Counted from the stretch's first letter, positions 25,201 through 46,056 are shown. The stretch: 46,056 nucleotides of DNA from Phallusia fumigata (GCA_008931825.1 QXVZ01019743.1:1-46056), one strand, 5' to 3'. A program made the numbers and translations. The notes: generated by a model not told the origin, from the sequence alone.

Positions 25201-28126
25201 CGCACGACATAAAACAATTATGCCAACAATATTTAACAACAGTTGGGGTCAGATCGTCATGTCGGTTGGGGACTCGGAAACACGAAGAAATAAGAAACTT
25301 CTAAAGTGCGTGATTTAAACAATGCCTCATCTATCAAACGCGCTTCCGTTCATTGACGAGACGCGATGAACCGCCATGCTTCTTGGTCTACCGCCTATTA
25401 ATGGCACCATTGCAGAAAAAAAGCGGCACACCATCAAATCAGGCCATTCATAACTGACGCGTCAATATGAGTCAAACGAAAATACCGCCATAAAAATAGC
25501 AACTGTCGCTGGAATACCTTTACGAAAGTTCATCAGGTATTACAGATGGAAAGTAAAATTCCTGAGCACGCCCGTTTAGCATGTGTAGTGCGTGGGTTCT
25601 TTGTGTCTGTGATTGGCATTCAATGTAGCCGACGTCGGGACACGCCTATGCAAACATTCCACCTAATATTAATCCAAAACCGTCGCCCCTAGGCCTTTGG
25701 CTGGCGAAAAGGCGGAGAATGTTACAAAGGCGTTTTTGAATTTCCAAAATAGATGTAGTATGTTTTCGAAGTAGGCGCATACCAAACACCATTCCTTATC
25801 TCTGGAACGCGTTATAACCCGTCTTGAACAAAACACTAGCATTCGAAATTGGAAGTAAAATTCGTTCATGGCTTCAATTCGTCTAGCAACTCCCAATTTT
25901 TACGGTATTTTGACTCATTTAGTCGACTGCTGTTTGTTTGTATGGCAACGGTTTTGCGGACCGCCAGTGACGTCAAACCCACCTGCGATGACGTCAAACG
26001 GTCACGTGGTTCAGCGAGCGAACTCAGATATGTGCGGTAGTAGAGCCTTGGCGACGACGGGTTTGCTGTGGAGATCGACTGTAGCCGTGGTTTCCCTAAT
26101 TCCGTCCGATTGTTTGGGGACAACAGTGGGTCCAGCGCTGTAAAAATCTTCGCATTTAATGAGATAAAAGCTAGGCTATTACCGGAACAAACACTTCACG
26201 TACGTACTTTGTAAATGCGGGACGTAACATTTTATTCCGTTTTTACTGTGCATGGGAGGTAGTCTGATAAAATACACGTTTAGCTGTTATTGCCTCGCCT
26301 TCATGACTGGGGCTGTAGACCGTAAAATGTTACATCACATTATCGATGGTTTGGTTGGCTACCTTCATTTATATGAATACTCTTTTCCGTGGATCAAAAC
26401 ATGGCCCTTAAATTTAACCACCCTTGAAAACACACAGGAAATAATTATTATGTAAAGTAAACATACAAAACAATATGACTAGATTGCTTTAAATCCAGAC
26501 GCTGGAGAAGTACAATCACGTTTTGGTCTGTTAAAAGTAGTTTTCAATACCCAAAGCAGTTCCTACTACCCCTTGGTCGTCGACAAAACACTAATGATCT
26601 GGCTCAAATTGGTGGTTTTGGTTTGTGCCGTGTGCAACTAAAGGCAAATTTTTCCGTCGGGTTGAAATCTCCCACACACTGATCGCCCGATAAATACAAG
26701 TTAAATGTCGATTGGTGTTCGGCAACTGCAGGCAGGTGCATGTGATCTGCAGGGCAGATGGTGAAAAAGTTCAAACCGTCAGCGCCGGCTTTGTCACGGG
26801 CCTGAAAATTTCCGGTTCATTGCGTGGGATCGACTATGGCGCGAGGGGGTGCCGTAATTTTTGATTATTGCTGAGGATGTTATTGAGCAAAAATGTATAG
26901 TTGCGCTTTTTGAGTAAACATTTAAGCACTAAATCTTTTCATGACTTAAACGTGTGTAACAATCAATTCAACGTAATTGGGAGCATGTTGGTCGAATGTG
27001 GGGTGCACTCGTCCTGCTGTATTTATGCAAATTGGGTTCCTATGCATTCCAGAGAACACATATCTCAGTTAAAGACAATGATCGGAAAACAGTGCAACCC
27101 AGGTCAATGTATAAGATGTACAAATCCTTAAGTCTTTCGAAACCAAATATTCGTCCATTACCCTTCTTTAAAAGTCATGTTTTTGCCTCAGTGGGAAATA
27201 ATATTGTCGTGTTTTTTTGAGCAAACACTTGTTTGTCACCCACAGGGCTGTGCGCGTCGGTGCAAAACATAAACAGTCCCCTGGTCCCGTGTAGTCTCGT
27301 TACTCAGCACAAAGTTGGCCAGGAAGTCGGGGAAGCCCCAGTTATCGGCGGGCCGCAGATACGTAACAGCAGCTTGTAACTGCGTCAATTTTTGAAGTCT
27401 ACTCTTTACATGTCTATCAGCATTGGTGGGCTTCCGATACCACGCTCCAAACCATGTTTAGTTCCTGGCGCCCTAATACGCACACGGGCCTAAGTGCAAA
27501 CAGCACAACGGTGGGTCGTACACAAAAATATGTATTAGGGCTACGTGGTCACTACGCATTTTTTGCGATAGCAGTAAAAGTGTGACGTGGGCAAAAGGCC
27601 GCGTTTCCAAAAGTTATAGAAATAACAATAGATTGTCACTGAGGCAAACATGTGATCGTGCGCAATAGGTGGCCTGGAGATGTGTTGACATCGAAGCACG
27701 ATTTTAAGGTGTATTGTCTGTGGCTATGCTTGCTGTTGTCGCTGGAGTTGAAAAACGTTTCTCGGATTAAATTTAATCCAGATTCGCTGATCTGTTCCAC
27801 GCCATAGCTCCAACACAAGTTTTCATTAGGTTTGATTTGTTTTTCAACCAGGAGAATTGAACATCGTGCGCGCGCAGAACAGTTTGATTTTTGGGAAAGC
27901 GTGAAAATTGGCCATGTTTGGGTGATTTTAGGAAAAAAGATAAAACGTCCGACAGTGCAATGGTACTTAGGTTCCAAGTAAGTCTCATCGCGGAACTCAT
28001 GCACACCTGCCTTTACACATCACAACATTCGGACCGGAGTCCTTCCAACTACTTCAGGTCGAGCAGTTTGACCCGGTAGCGAGAGTTCAAACAGCACGTG
28101 ACCCCATCACAACAGGTTACTTCGGG
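22300..28126. other. Gene-poor stretch 3' of KAT5
   Basis: No coding exon was recognised. The longest open frame (23758-24135, plus) has no recognisable domain and a basic, low-order composition. A cluster of CRE and E-box sites lies at 25968-26008. The part next to 28126 should contain the KAT5 3' untranslated region, but no convincing minus-strand AATAAA was identified. Confidence 0.45.
25968..26008. promoter_or_regulatory. Two palindromic CRE sites plus an E-box
   Basis: Perfect TGACGTCA sites occur at 25968-25975 and 25989-25996, exactly 21 bp apart from start to start (two helical turns). CACGTG follows at 26003-26008. Just upstream, ATGGCAAC resembles an RFX half-site. This grouping is typical of CREB/ATF-responsive promoters, but no transcript can be assigned. 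Confidence 0.4.
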
Positions 28127-38181
<10,055 letters not shown>

Positions 38182-40393
38182 CTAAAACACAATGCCCACT
38201 TTAAACAGTAATATAATGGATTACAAAATAAGGGTATATAATCAACAGAAAGTATTTCAAACTTTAAATCATGACATTTGTTTGTAATGATTTCCCATTT
38301 CAGAGAGACAACAGTGCTAGGGACTATGGAGGCAACCACTGGGACTTTAAGCTTACTATAGAAGGAAGGCTTTCCAATACTAACCACCACCTGAAAAATT
38401 TTCTTTAGAGGTTCATTTACACATTTAATCATTTGTACAGTGACTTTTTAATTGTGGTGCCCATGAAAGAGTTTTACTTTGGGAGGGGCTAGAAACAACA
38501 ATTCTGCATTCAAATTCAAATTTTCAAAATTTCAAAAGGATTCATGTTAACTATGTTGTTTTACATTAGGTCCCTACACTTTATATGACACGATTATTTC
38601 TGGAGGCTGAAATGTATCGGTCTCCACACACACATAGTTACACACAGTTGTATGCATTTTTTGGCTGAAGCGCATTAGTCTGTTGCATTTTCTAGTTGCA
38701 CATAAAAAATTTCAGGGTGCCATGAACATGTGTACATAACAGTAGCAGATGTTTTTGATAGACTTGACTTAGTTGATGATTTTCTGATTATAACACTAAC
38801 TAAAGGAAACAAAATAACACACTATGCTTTTCAATCCACAGATTTCATAGGGCTAACAGGCTGACTGCCTTAGGTATAAAATCAAACAAAGTATATAATT
38901 GATATACCACAATGACCCAATCTACCGACAATAAACTTTAATTCAATTCAGACATATCAGGGGCTTTATGAATAAACACACCAATTAATATACACCGATG
39001 ACATATTTTACAAACTTTCATAAGTTAATTCAAAGCAAACATTATTCAATAATTTGAACTATTTTAGGGGACTAACAGGGGGCTATTGGGTTAAAAACAA
39101 CAATAGATGCATCACAATGGCATGTTCAACAAAACTGTTTAAACTTTTAATTTTATCTAAAGTGAGCATTGAATAGAATGTACTCATTTTAGGAGGTTTG
39201 GTGGGTAAATTCCAGGGCTATAGAGTCAAACAGCATATTGTGGATCACAATGGCATGTTCTACAAACTGTCCAAACTTTATCCAGCTCAAATAATGTTTA
39301 ATATTTTGGCCACTTGAGGGGGTAAATGGAGTAACTGCTGGAGCTTTAAAGTCCAACACATCAAACAACAGACCACAATGAGCAAACCTTAAGTATATTA
39401 AAATTTTATCCAATTTTTTAACACTGGTAAACAAATTGACCACTTGAGGTTACCAACCAAGCAACACCAACCACACCCCACATGACTTAAACTGCCATCT
39501 AAATTGCACTCCACTCAGGCTAGCATTTAGTCACTTTAACAAACTTCATCTGCACTTGTGTACCATCATATGCTAAGAAACTTTTCTTTTATGGTCCCTG
39601 TAAGCATAAACGATTTATCCTTTTGGGAAAAGCAGTGAAGGCACTGGGTTGGTAAGCAAACACACTAATTTCGACATCAGAATGTCATGTTTCACAAACT
39701 GTTTGAATTTTGTCTAGTTCAGACATAGGCAAAAAACTCGACCACTTGAGGTCACCAACCTGGTGACACTCACACAAGTAGTTCATGTTTCCTTTAATAT
39801 GCTTTATCAACAATATGTTGCCTCAAATATTTAGAAACTTTCCACTTGATTTGCACACAGGCCTTAAAATATTTGAAAGCGTTTTGCTTTTTTGAGATCA
39901 GATCAGCAGGATAACCACTGAGCATTTAAAAATGCTGGATTTGGAAAGTTTGTTGTGCAAGTGCACTGCAACAGTACTCAATATAATTTAAATAAATCAA
40001 TTTAAAAACAACAAGACTTACTGTACAATCCAGTACTGTACAATGCCTAAATTATTAAAAAAAACAGGAAGTGGTGTAAATTTAAACAAACCTTTAATGT
40101 TTCAGCCATTGCAATTCCATGATAAGAAACAAATGTTTAACATTGCTACAGTATCCTGGTTAAGTAAAGAACAAATACGACATGCAATTATTTGTGCTAT
40201 GTATCAATACATCAACAATAAAAACAAGTGCAACCGCACCAACCAGTTGTTTTAGGGTGCTGTTGTACAGTACAGAAGGCTAACCAAAGTTAATGATGCA
40301 TGACGTGTACTTTAATTTCAAAAGGGGTGACCAGAGAACGGAGATAGTTAATAATATGGTCTAAATTAGATTTGTCTATTCTATTTTCAAAAT
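38182..40393. other. Region upstream of KAT5 coding sequence
   Basis: CpG-poor, AT-rich sequence between the KAT5 start codon and the small genes to the right. The central part is the second copy of the interspersed repeat. No exon was recognised; a 5' untranslated KAT5 exon could lie here or the message could be trans-spliced. Confidence 0.4.
38615..39750. repeat. Interspersed repeat, copy 2, with degenerate subrepeats
   Basis: Units are recognised by ACAATGACCCAA (near 38910), GACATATTTTACAAAC (39000), TGGCATGTTCAACAAAAC (39118), TGGCATGTTCTACAAAC (39251), a partial unit near 39375 and ATGTCATGTTTCACAAAC (near 39685). Spacing of the clear units is about 120-133 bp. The left part shares GGTCTCCACACACACA and GTACATAACAGTAGCAGAT with the flank of the copy at 33.1 kb. 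Confidence 0.7.
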
Positions 40394-40543
40394 TCAAACA
40401 ACCACCAAGTCCTTTCTATATTCAGCGAGGTTGATTGTTTGTTTGTTTGTTTTGATTGGATTCTCGGCTGGCGGATCGACGCCTTCATCATCGAATGGCG
40501 AAAGAATTTTAGATAAGTTTTTGTTTCTTTTCATTTGACGCAT
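40394..40543 (-). CDS. Small 49-codon open frame downstream of the 120-residue gene
   Basis: The frame starts with ATG at 40543, 32 bases after the stop of the upstream gene on the same strand, and ends with TGA at 40394-40396. It begins MRQMKRNKNLSKILSPFDDE and has a balanced, coding-like composition, but no family is recognised. It could be a first exon, a second cistron (tunicates have operons resolved by trans-splicing) or chance. Confidence 0.25.
   Translation of the reverse strand: MRQMKRNKNLSKILSPFDDEGVDPPAENPIKTNKQTINLAEYRKDLVVV
40431..40454. repeat. Short TTTG tandem tract
   Basis: Several TTTG units in a row; the tract overlaps the small 49-codon frame, where it encodes a Thr/Asn/Lys/Gln-rich run. 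Confidence 0.6.
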
Positions 40544-40575
40544 GTGTTCGTATTCGTAAAAAGGTCATTTGAATA

Positions 40576-40969
40576 TCAGCATGAACTATTCGAATTGTCA
40601 TCGTGCATTGTCAAACGAATACAAAAAGTACTCGAATTCAGCACGTAAGGAGCAAACCCTGTATTCGGAGGTGTTGGAATACGAATGACAAATACGGATT
40701 GCCTCATATCTGGACCATACAATGAGTTTGCAACAGCAATTATACAAAATCTCTCTAAATCATTAATCAAATCGAGAAAGCACCCAGCGCCGTAAAACAT
40801 TAAGACTTGTGGTACTTTACTATTGGTTGAGATTAACACATGGCCACAACAAATGCCACATCGTTTTGCAATCTAAACTAGTTACGACACAACAAAAACT
40901 TACCATGACCTCAACCTTGTTAGCGTTGATGCTTGTTTTGATCGCTATCTCTTTCGCCATTTCACCCAT
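40576..40969 (-). CDS. Unrecognised 120-residue protein, two exons
   Basis: Exon 1 is 40969-40904, starting MGEMAKEIAIKTSINANKVE and ending at the donor ATG|gtaagt. Exon 2 is 40872-40576, entered at acceptor agtttag|ATT and ended by TGA. Both junctions are phase 0 and the 31-base intron is extremely short, which is a reason for caution. Exon 2 shows CCGHVLISTN, VLMFYGAGCFLDLINDLERF, VFVIRIPTPPNTGF and a short polar tail; no signal peptide or clear membrane helix is present. The length and the HVLIST..QVLMF stretch faintly recall proteasome assembly chaperone 3 (PSMG3, 122 residues), but the C-terminal half does not fit, so no function is claimed. Confidence 0.45.
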
Positions 40970-41677
40970 CGTTAGTTAATATGGGCGCATTGTATATTAT
41001 TTTCATTAAGATATTAAAAATTGAGGCTGTGGTGCGTTAAAAACAGTGTCGCATTATTTTAGATTGGTATTTTTTATCACGTTACCCCACTTTTGCAGAT
41101 GTTTTAAGCATCAGTTTTATTACAGGTACCCTTTCGGAATACTCCCTAAACTGTATGATAGAAACTACTCTTTATACCCTAATATGTTAGCATTATGATT
41201 TAGTAATTGATGTTGAGTATTTTTTTGCTGTGGACTCTTTTACAATGAGACAACTTTCGTGCATACATCAGTGATGGACCCTGAAGGGAGAATGGGGTGC
41301 CCCCCCCCCCAATGCGTGGTACTCAAAAACTGCTGCAGTAGCAGAAAAAAGGATTGTTAAAATTAGTTTTTCATTACATTAGCGTGACTCGTGCATGGTT
41401 ATCTGCTCAAAACTGGGCAACCGCGGGTTATATTCACTTTGACGTCATATCGCTCATTTAAACATAAGCTACATTGCCTGTCCATTTCTTTTTGTGTATT
41501 GTACAAAATAAAACGAAACAGATATCAAGCAACACTATAGAATGACAAGGTAGTGGGTCTTAAATTTTTTTTTGTTTTTGAAGTATGGGCTTCACCCGGA
41601 CGTCTTTGACCACCACAGAACATTTGCTCGGCTACGCTTCATACACAAACTTTATCCACACAAATTACTTGTCCCGA
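40970..41677. other. Intergenic stretch with a C11 homopolymer
   Basis: Lies between the 120-residue gene and the tail relic of the truncated GPCR paralogue. It contains a run of eleven C at 41300-41310. No coding exon was recognised; no GPCR transmembrane segments are present on the minus strand. Confidence 0.45.
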
Positions 41678-42702
41678 CTACATGGATCTCAGACGAATAT
41701 TGTCTTTGTTGGTAGGAATCGAGGCCAGGTTGTCGGAAGACTGAGTTCTCAACATTGACCATTTCTTGCAGTTTTCGAAATCACCTACATAGCGGAGTGA
41801 TACTGACTTGCCTGGTATGCTGAGAGAATTTTTTTCAAATATTTTTTAGTGTCACAATTATTCGTTGCTGAGTATTCATGCATGTACACATCACTTACAT
41901 AGGTTTGACAGGAAAATGTGCAAGTTTCTGGTAAAACTGAACTTGCTCCAGGTGTGGTGCAATTAAACCTTCCAGGTACGTCCGGGCATTTAGCGTCGCA
42001 CTCATCTTCTGGAAAACCCGGTGGATATGTCCATTGACTGATTGAAAACGCACCAGGTTCATCGAGTTTGCAATCCTCCACTCCGTTACACAAAACTCCA
42101 CTGCGTACTTCTTTGTTTGGGTTGTCTGTCGAACCCTTGCTGGCAGATCATCTAAAATATCAAGAATGAAAAGATGCACAACAAAAAACTTATTTCGAAG
42201 ATGCAGGTTTTCCCCTCACACCACAAAAAAATTATTGAAATAAAATCTAATGACCTGTGATACCTTTTATGTTGATGGGAATTAGACTGCGTTAAATAGC
42301 AAAGTAAATAGATAAAGATACTTGGCCACCACAACAAACAAAAACGTTTTGTTAGTTAAAAATTAGTTCTAGCATTAAAGTCCTAACACCGACCTGCATT
42401 CCGTATCAGCATCGGTCAACAATCCCGCCTTACAGGGTAAGGTTCCTCGACAGTAACTATAAATCTGTGATTGGGATAGAACTTTTTACCCAGTGCAATC
42501 TATGTCATACAGATCATACTTTTCATCCAAGTTATCCGACCAGGAATCGACAATACCATCACATATAGTCGATCGTTTGTTGCAGATTGTAAAATTGATG
42601 TGTGGAAATTCGCAAAGCACCGTTCCTGCGGGACAAGCCCCNAACACCCAATAGCGCACCAGAAGTGACAAAAGGCAGATCAAGTTGTATCTCGGAAACA
42701 TA
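41678..42702 (-). pseudogene. Tandem paralogue of the LDLa-GPCR lacking all transmembrane exons
   Basis: Exons on the minus strand: 42702-42490, 42456-42394 and 42139-41899, all in phase, then a tail relic at 41784-41678. Exon 1 encodes a signal peptide (MFPRYNLICLLSLLVRYW) and an LDLa repeat; an in-frame ATG at 42767 is an alternative start and the N at 42642 falls inside this exon. Exons 2-3 give a second cysteine-rich LDLa-like unit (LCNGVEDCKLDE) and DECDAKCPDVPGRFNCTTPG, close to DECEAKCPDVPEKFNCTIRA of the intact gene at 45948-46056. The intron start after exon 3 is also homologous to that gene. The relic (NCKKWSMLRTQSSDN ... IRLRSM, stop 41678) matches its C-terminal tail (KCRGRVALDSQSSGN ... 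VHLRPME). About 2.4 kb equivalent to the 7TM exons is gone, and splicing to the relic would shift frame. A short secreted LDLa protein remains possible. Confidence 0.75.
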
Positions 42703-43279
42703 ATGCTATCAAATTGGGCCTTAGAACATGCAAATACAAAAAAAAACAAGTATGACACAAACAGCACGTTAGGCCAGTGTCTTCGAGAACGCTTTCAACT
42801 GCTGCATAAATCTGTTTTTTCACTGTTTTCTTTTTTCACTTCTTCTTCTATCCAGCCTGTTTGCTTAAAAATCTTCTTCACAAATAAATGTTGTCCAAAA
42901 TAGCGTGAATTTAATTTCTTTGAAGTCGAATTTTCTGGGTATTTTGTTTGCCCCTATCATGCTCTTGCCTATCTCTTTTCAATACTTCCTGAAAACCAAA
43001 TTCCTTGGTAACTCTGAGATCACCGCCACAGATATCATGACAAGCAGTAAATGTATCGCGTAATATTTACAGCGAGGAAATGAAAAATATCGATGTATCG
43101 AGTGGTCTGTCAGGTGAACAATTGAACGCTATTTGACACGCACAAAGCCTCGATAAACAATCGTATCATCCAATAAAAACGTGCTTACAAACGCTCTTTT
43201 CACAAATACAAACGCTGATATTGTCTTATGCATAATCCTGTTTGTAGAGATTTTTAATGCTTGTAATTTTTTGTGTCTT
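42703..43279. other. Intergenic spacer between the two GPCR paralogues
   Basis: AT-rich spacer from the stop of the intact receptor to the start of the truncated paralogue. It should hold the 3' untranslated region of one and the promoter of the other. No defined motif was recognised. Confidence 0.4.
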
Positions 43280-46056
43280 TTACTCCATGGGTCTCAAATG
43301 AACTTTCGTGTTATTTGTTGAGATTGATGTTGCGGCCATGTTGCCGGAAGACTGACTATCCAACGCAACCCGTCCTCTGCATTTTTCGTAGATCTTATCA
43401 ATGAAGTTGGAGTACAGGATTGGATTAAGGGCACTGTTAATAGGGAGAAGAACAATAGCAGCTACAGCGTATGCGATGCTGTCGATCTTTACTCCGCTGA
43501 AGTTGGCAAAAACCATGATAGAAAGTGGAATCCAGCAACAGAAATCAGTGATGATCAAACGAATAATCTTGCGCTGAAGAGCTGAAGTACAATAAGATTT
43601 TGATTAAAATGTGTTTAATTTGCCAAAATTGCTGGAACTATTTTTACCCGATGATTTTTTTCCTACACTGCGAGACTTATTGACAGATTTCCGAGCTATT
43701 AAAATGATAGCAGTGTATGTTGAAGCCACAAAAACAAACACCAGAAAGTTGATGATGGAAATAGCAAGGGAAAACTTCCACGACCAGTCTTTTCCAGTGA
43801 CAAATAAATTTGGTATACACACACTGTTCGCACTGTAGTACCTGAAATTTTTCAAAGCGTTACTTTTTCTATGTTCCGGAAAACCAACGAGTACTGCAAC
43901 AAACAAATAAAATTGCTTGTGGATGAAATTCGGTTGCAATTTAGATAAATTACCACCCCAACAGACTTTTGGGTTCAGCCGTTGATACGACTTTTAGCTG
44001 AAACTTACCCAAAATGACTCGAAATTGTTAAAAGCCTGGAGTTATCAGTCTGTGACGTCAGAAATTCGTTTAACTCATTCCAAGACGTCATTGCTTGAAC
44101 GTGTTGCACCACTGAGTCAGGTTGGGTGGACAGATGTTTTGAATAAGTCAACAAATTTATGGTGAAATTTTTTGCAGCATCAAAGTGAACGACTACGTGA
44201 CTGAAGTAAGGATTGCTTTCGATCATAGCTCGCTCCACAAAACTGCTTTGCTGGTAACTCGAAAGCGGAACAAGTGCTAATGTAAGGGAAATCCCCCATG
44301 TGATGGCAATCATCAAAAGCACAACACGAAAGCTTGGTTTGTTTAATGAGGAAATGGGCTACAAATTAAATAAGACGTNACAACACGAAAGCTTGGTTTG
44401 TTTAATGAGGAAATGGGCTGTAAAATAAATAACAAATTTATTAAAACTGCTCAAGGCAAGATTTAAGTAATACTTACATTGTAGACAGCAAACAAACGAG
44501 TTCCTGTCAAAAGCAACATTGTCAACACTGACGTTTCACTTGAGAGCACAACCAGCACTCCCATAGCAACACAAGGTTGACTGGTAAGCCACGACAATGA
44601 TTGCGAGCAATAATTTCCACTATACACTGCTCCCGCTATTCCCAACATAAAAAGGTAAATGGCCATCAGAAAATCGGCTACCGCTAGATTTAACACCAGC
44701 ATGTGATTTGTCCTTAACGACGCTGCTTGGGATTTAGAAAAGATTTTCTTCAAAGCTTTCGATTCTCCAACGATGACGATCTACAATTAAACATGTGGCC
44801 ACCAAAACATAAAAATTACAAGATACCTAATTAGTATATGACGTACCAGATTTCCGAAAAAAGCCAGCAAAGCCATGATCCACACAATAGCACGAAGAAA
44901 CGGATTCGCAATCAGTTCATATCGCGACGATAAAATATTTGCTTCGGTTTTAAATTTTTCAGAACATTCGTCACTCCAATCGCTGCAGTCTCCGCGACCA
45001 TCAAGTATCTTGTAAGAGTTTGTTTGCAAAAATATAAGTTGAGTTTTCTTTTTAGAAAACAGTGTTGCAAACCTGGCTGTCCCGAACAAACAACGGTTTT
45101 CCGTCTTCACAATAAAATCTTCCATCAGCGCTTGAACAATTCATTTCATCTTCAGCATTGTCGCAGTTAATATTGAAATCACAAACCACGTCATTCGATA
45201 CTGAAACCTAGCAATAAATTTTCAAATACTATGTTAGTTTCCTATGCTTGGTACGCAAGCATATGTTGTTTGTAACCTTGTGTCCTTTAAGTGATGCGCA
45301 GTAAAATCTGTCCGCCTTTTGACATAATGTTCTGCTCTCATCTGATCTATCATCGCAATCTTCGTAACCGTCACATACTTTTGCTATTGGAATATTTACC
45401 AAGCTGCCACTTCGACACGCAAACCTTTGTAGACAAAATGAAAAAACGTGTAAATAGTCACGTAATTTTTTTTTATCATGTTAACATCATATGAATTCTT
45501 TGTAAGTTTCATTCAAATAAATAGAATAAACAGTTCGTATTTTTTGTTTCGCCCAAGAGAAATAATTTTCTTACAGATTTAAAAAAGTTACAAAAATAAC
45601 AAAGTCACCCAAACGCACCTATCTGGACAATCGTTTTCGTCACTGTAGTCAGCTGTGCAGAAAAGAAGTCCATCGCATTCAGCTTCCTTGTCCGCATAAG
45701 TATGTTGCACCACAGTTGTTCCATTTGACAAAGTTGCCTGCGATGCGAAAAGTATGCGACATTGTATCGTTAGTCGGCTACAGTTAACCAAGGTCAAGCA
45801 ACCATAAAATGGTCGTTCAAACTCATCTACATGGCGGCTGATGCATTGACTGGCTTGTTATAATTGGAGGAATTTGTCTTGAAATATTGTTTAGTGTTAC
45901 AATTATTTGTTGTTGAGTAAGTATGCATAAACACATCAGTCACTTACATAGACTTGACAAGGAAATACGTAAGTCCCCAAGGAAACTGCACTTGCTGCGC
46001 GTATGGTGCAATTAAATTTTTCAGGTACGTCCGGGCATTTAGCTTCGCACTCATCT
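43280..46056 (-). CDS. LDLa-repeat, LGR/GRL101-like G-protein-coupled receptor (5' end beyond window)
   Basis: Nine exons on the minus strand: >46056-45948, 45737-45619, 45424-45277, 45207-45073, 45008-44847, 44780-44478, 44358-44009, 43841-43648 and 43581-43280 (stop TAA), all in phase. The ectodomain is a chain of LDLa repeats (for example VCDGYEDCDDRSDE, CDFNINCDNAEDE, DGRGDCSDWSDEC). The last one lies about 20 residues before TM1, with no leucine-rich repeats between. Then come TM1 (AIVWIMALLAFFGNL), TM2 (LNLAVADFLMAIYLF), TM3 (SSETSVLTMLLLTGTRLF), TM4 (ITWGISLTLALVPL), a long loop with an NFT glycosylation site and YYSANSVCIP, TM5, TM6 (TDFCCWIPL) and TM7 with NPILY. These are features of the LGR/relaxin receptor branch. 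The DRY-type motif is GTR, and the last LDLa repeat lacks one cysteine (ILDG for VCDG). Ligand and coupling are unknown. A contig join lies in the intron at 44379. Confidence 0.92.
44321..44419. repeat. 40-bp duplicate around a single N in a GPCR intron (assembly join)
   Basis: Bases 44321-44360 (ACAACACGAAAGCTTGG...) recur at 44380-44419 with the N at 44379. The first copy is the start of the TM4 exon with its acceptor; the second is a redundant contig end and should not be read as a second exon. Confidence 0.8.

Overview
The window looks like animal nuclear DNA, most probably from a tunicate such as an ascidian close to Ciona. It has small exons with GT-AG introns, a mosaic of CpG-poor gene bodies and CpG-rich surroundings, and a probable trans-splice acceptor directly at a start codon. 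Haplotype-divergent contig joins are also present. The species assignment is an inference. All confidently recognised genes lie on the minus strand, and the exon models below were built by hand from splice sites and phase.

Right end (about 40.4-46.06 kb): an LDL-receptor class A (LDLa) rhodopsin-type GPCR runs in from beyond the right edge and ends at 43280. Downstream lies a tandem paralogue (41678-42702). It keeps the signal peptide, the LDLa exons and a relic of the C-terminal tail, but has lost the whole seven-helix region. Next comes a two-exon gene for an unrecognised 120-residue protein (40576-40969), with a 49-codon reading frame 32 bases after its stop.

Middle (28.1-38.2 kb): a complete 11-exon gene for the MYST histone acetyltransferase Tip60/KAT5. 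It encodes 435 residues, including chromodomain, C2HC finger and HAT core, and every exon junction is in phase. Its last two introns are much longer than the others in the gene. Two copies of an interspersed repeat with 120-130 bp subunits lie at 33.1-33.7 kb (last KAT5 intron) and 38.6-39.75 kb (upstream of KAT5).

Left part (7.66-9.58 kb): five exons of a gene that joins an N-terminal RWD domain in frame to an Obg/YchF-type GTPase of the Ygr210 class. The junction lies inside one exon, so this is a true fusion. It recalls the separate DRG2 (GTPase) and RWDD1/DFRP2 (RWD protein) pair. Exons after the Walker B/glycine-rich motif were not found and may lie left of the window. This is the best candidate here for something undescribed.

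The rest (1-7.66 kb and 9.6-28.1 kb) is CpG-rich sequence with no recognised gene. It holds a TATA-type promoter candidate at 10.66 kb, a pair of in-phase palindromic CRE sites near 26.0 kb and a perfect 18-bp E-box palindrome at 3.5 kb. Two artefactual contig-overlap duplications at single-N joins (15851 and 22189) also fall here; a third such join (44379) lies in the GPCR.
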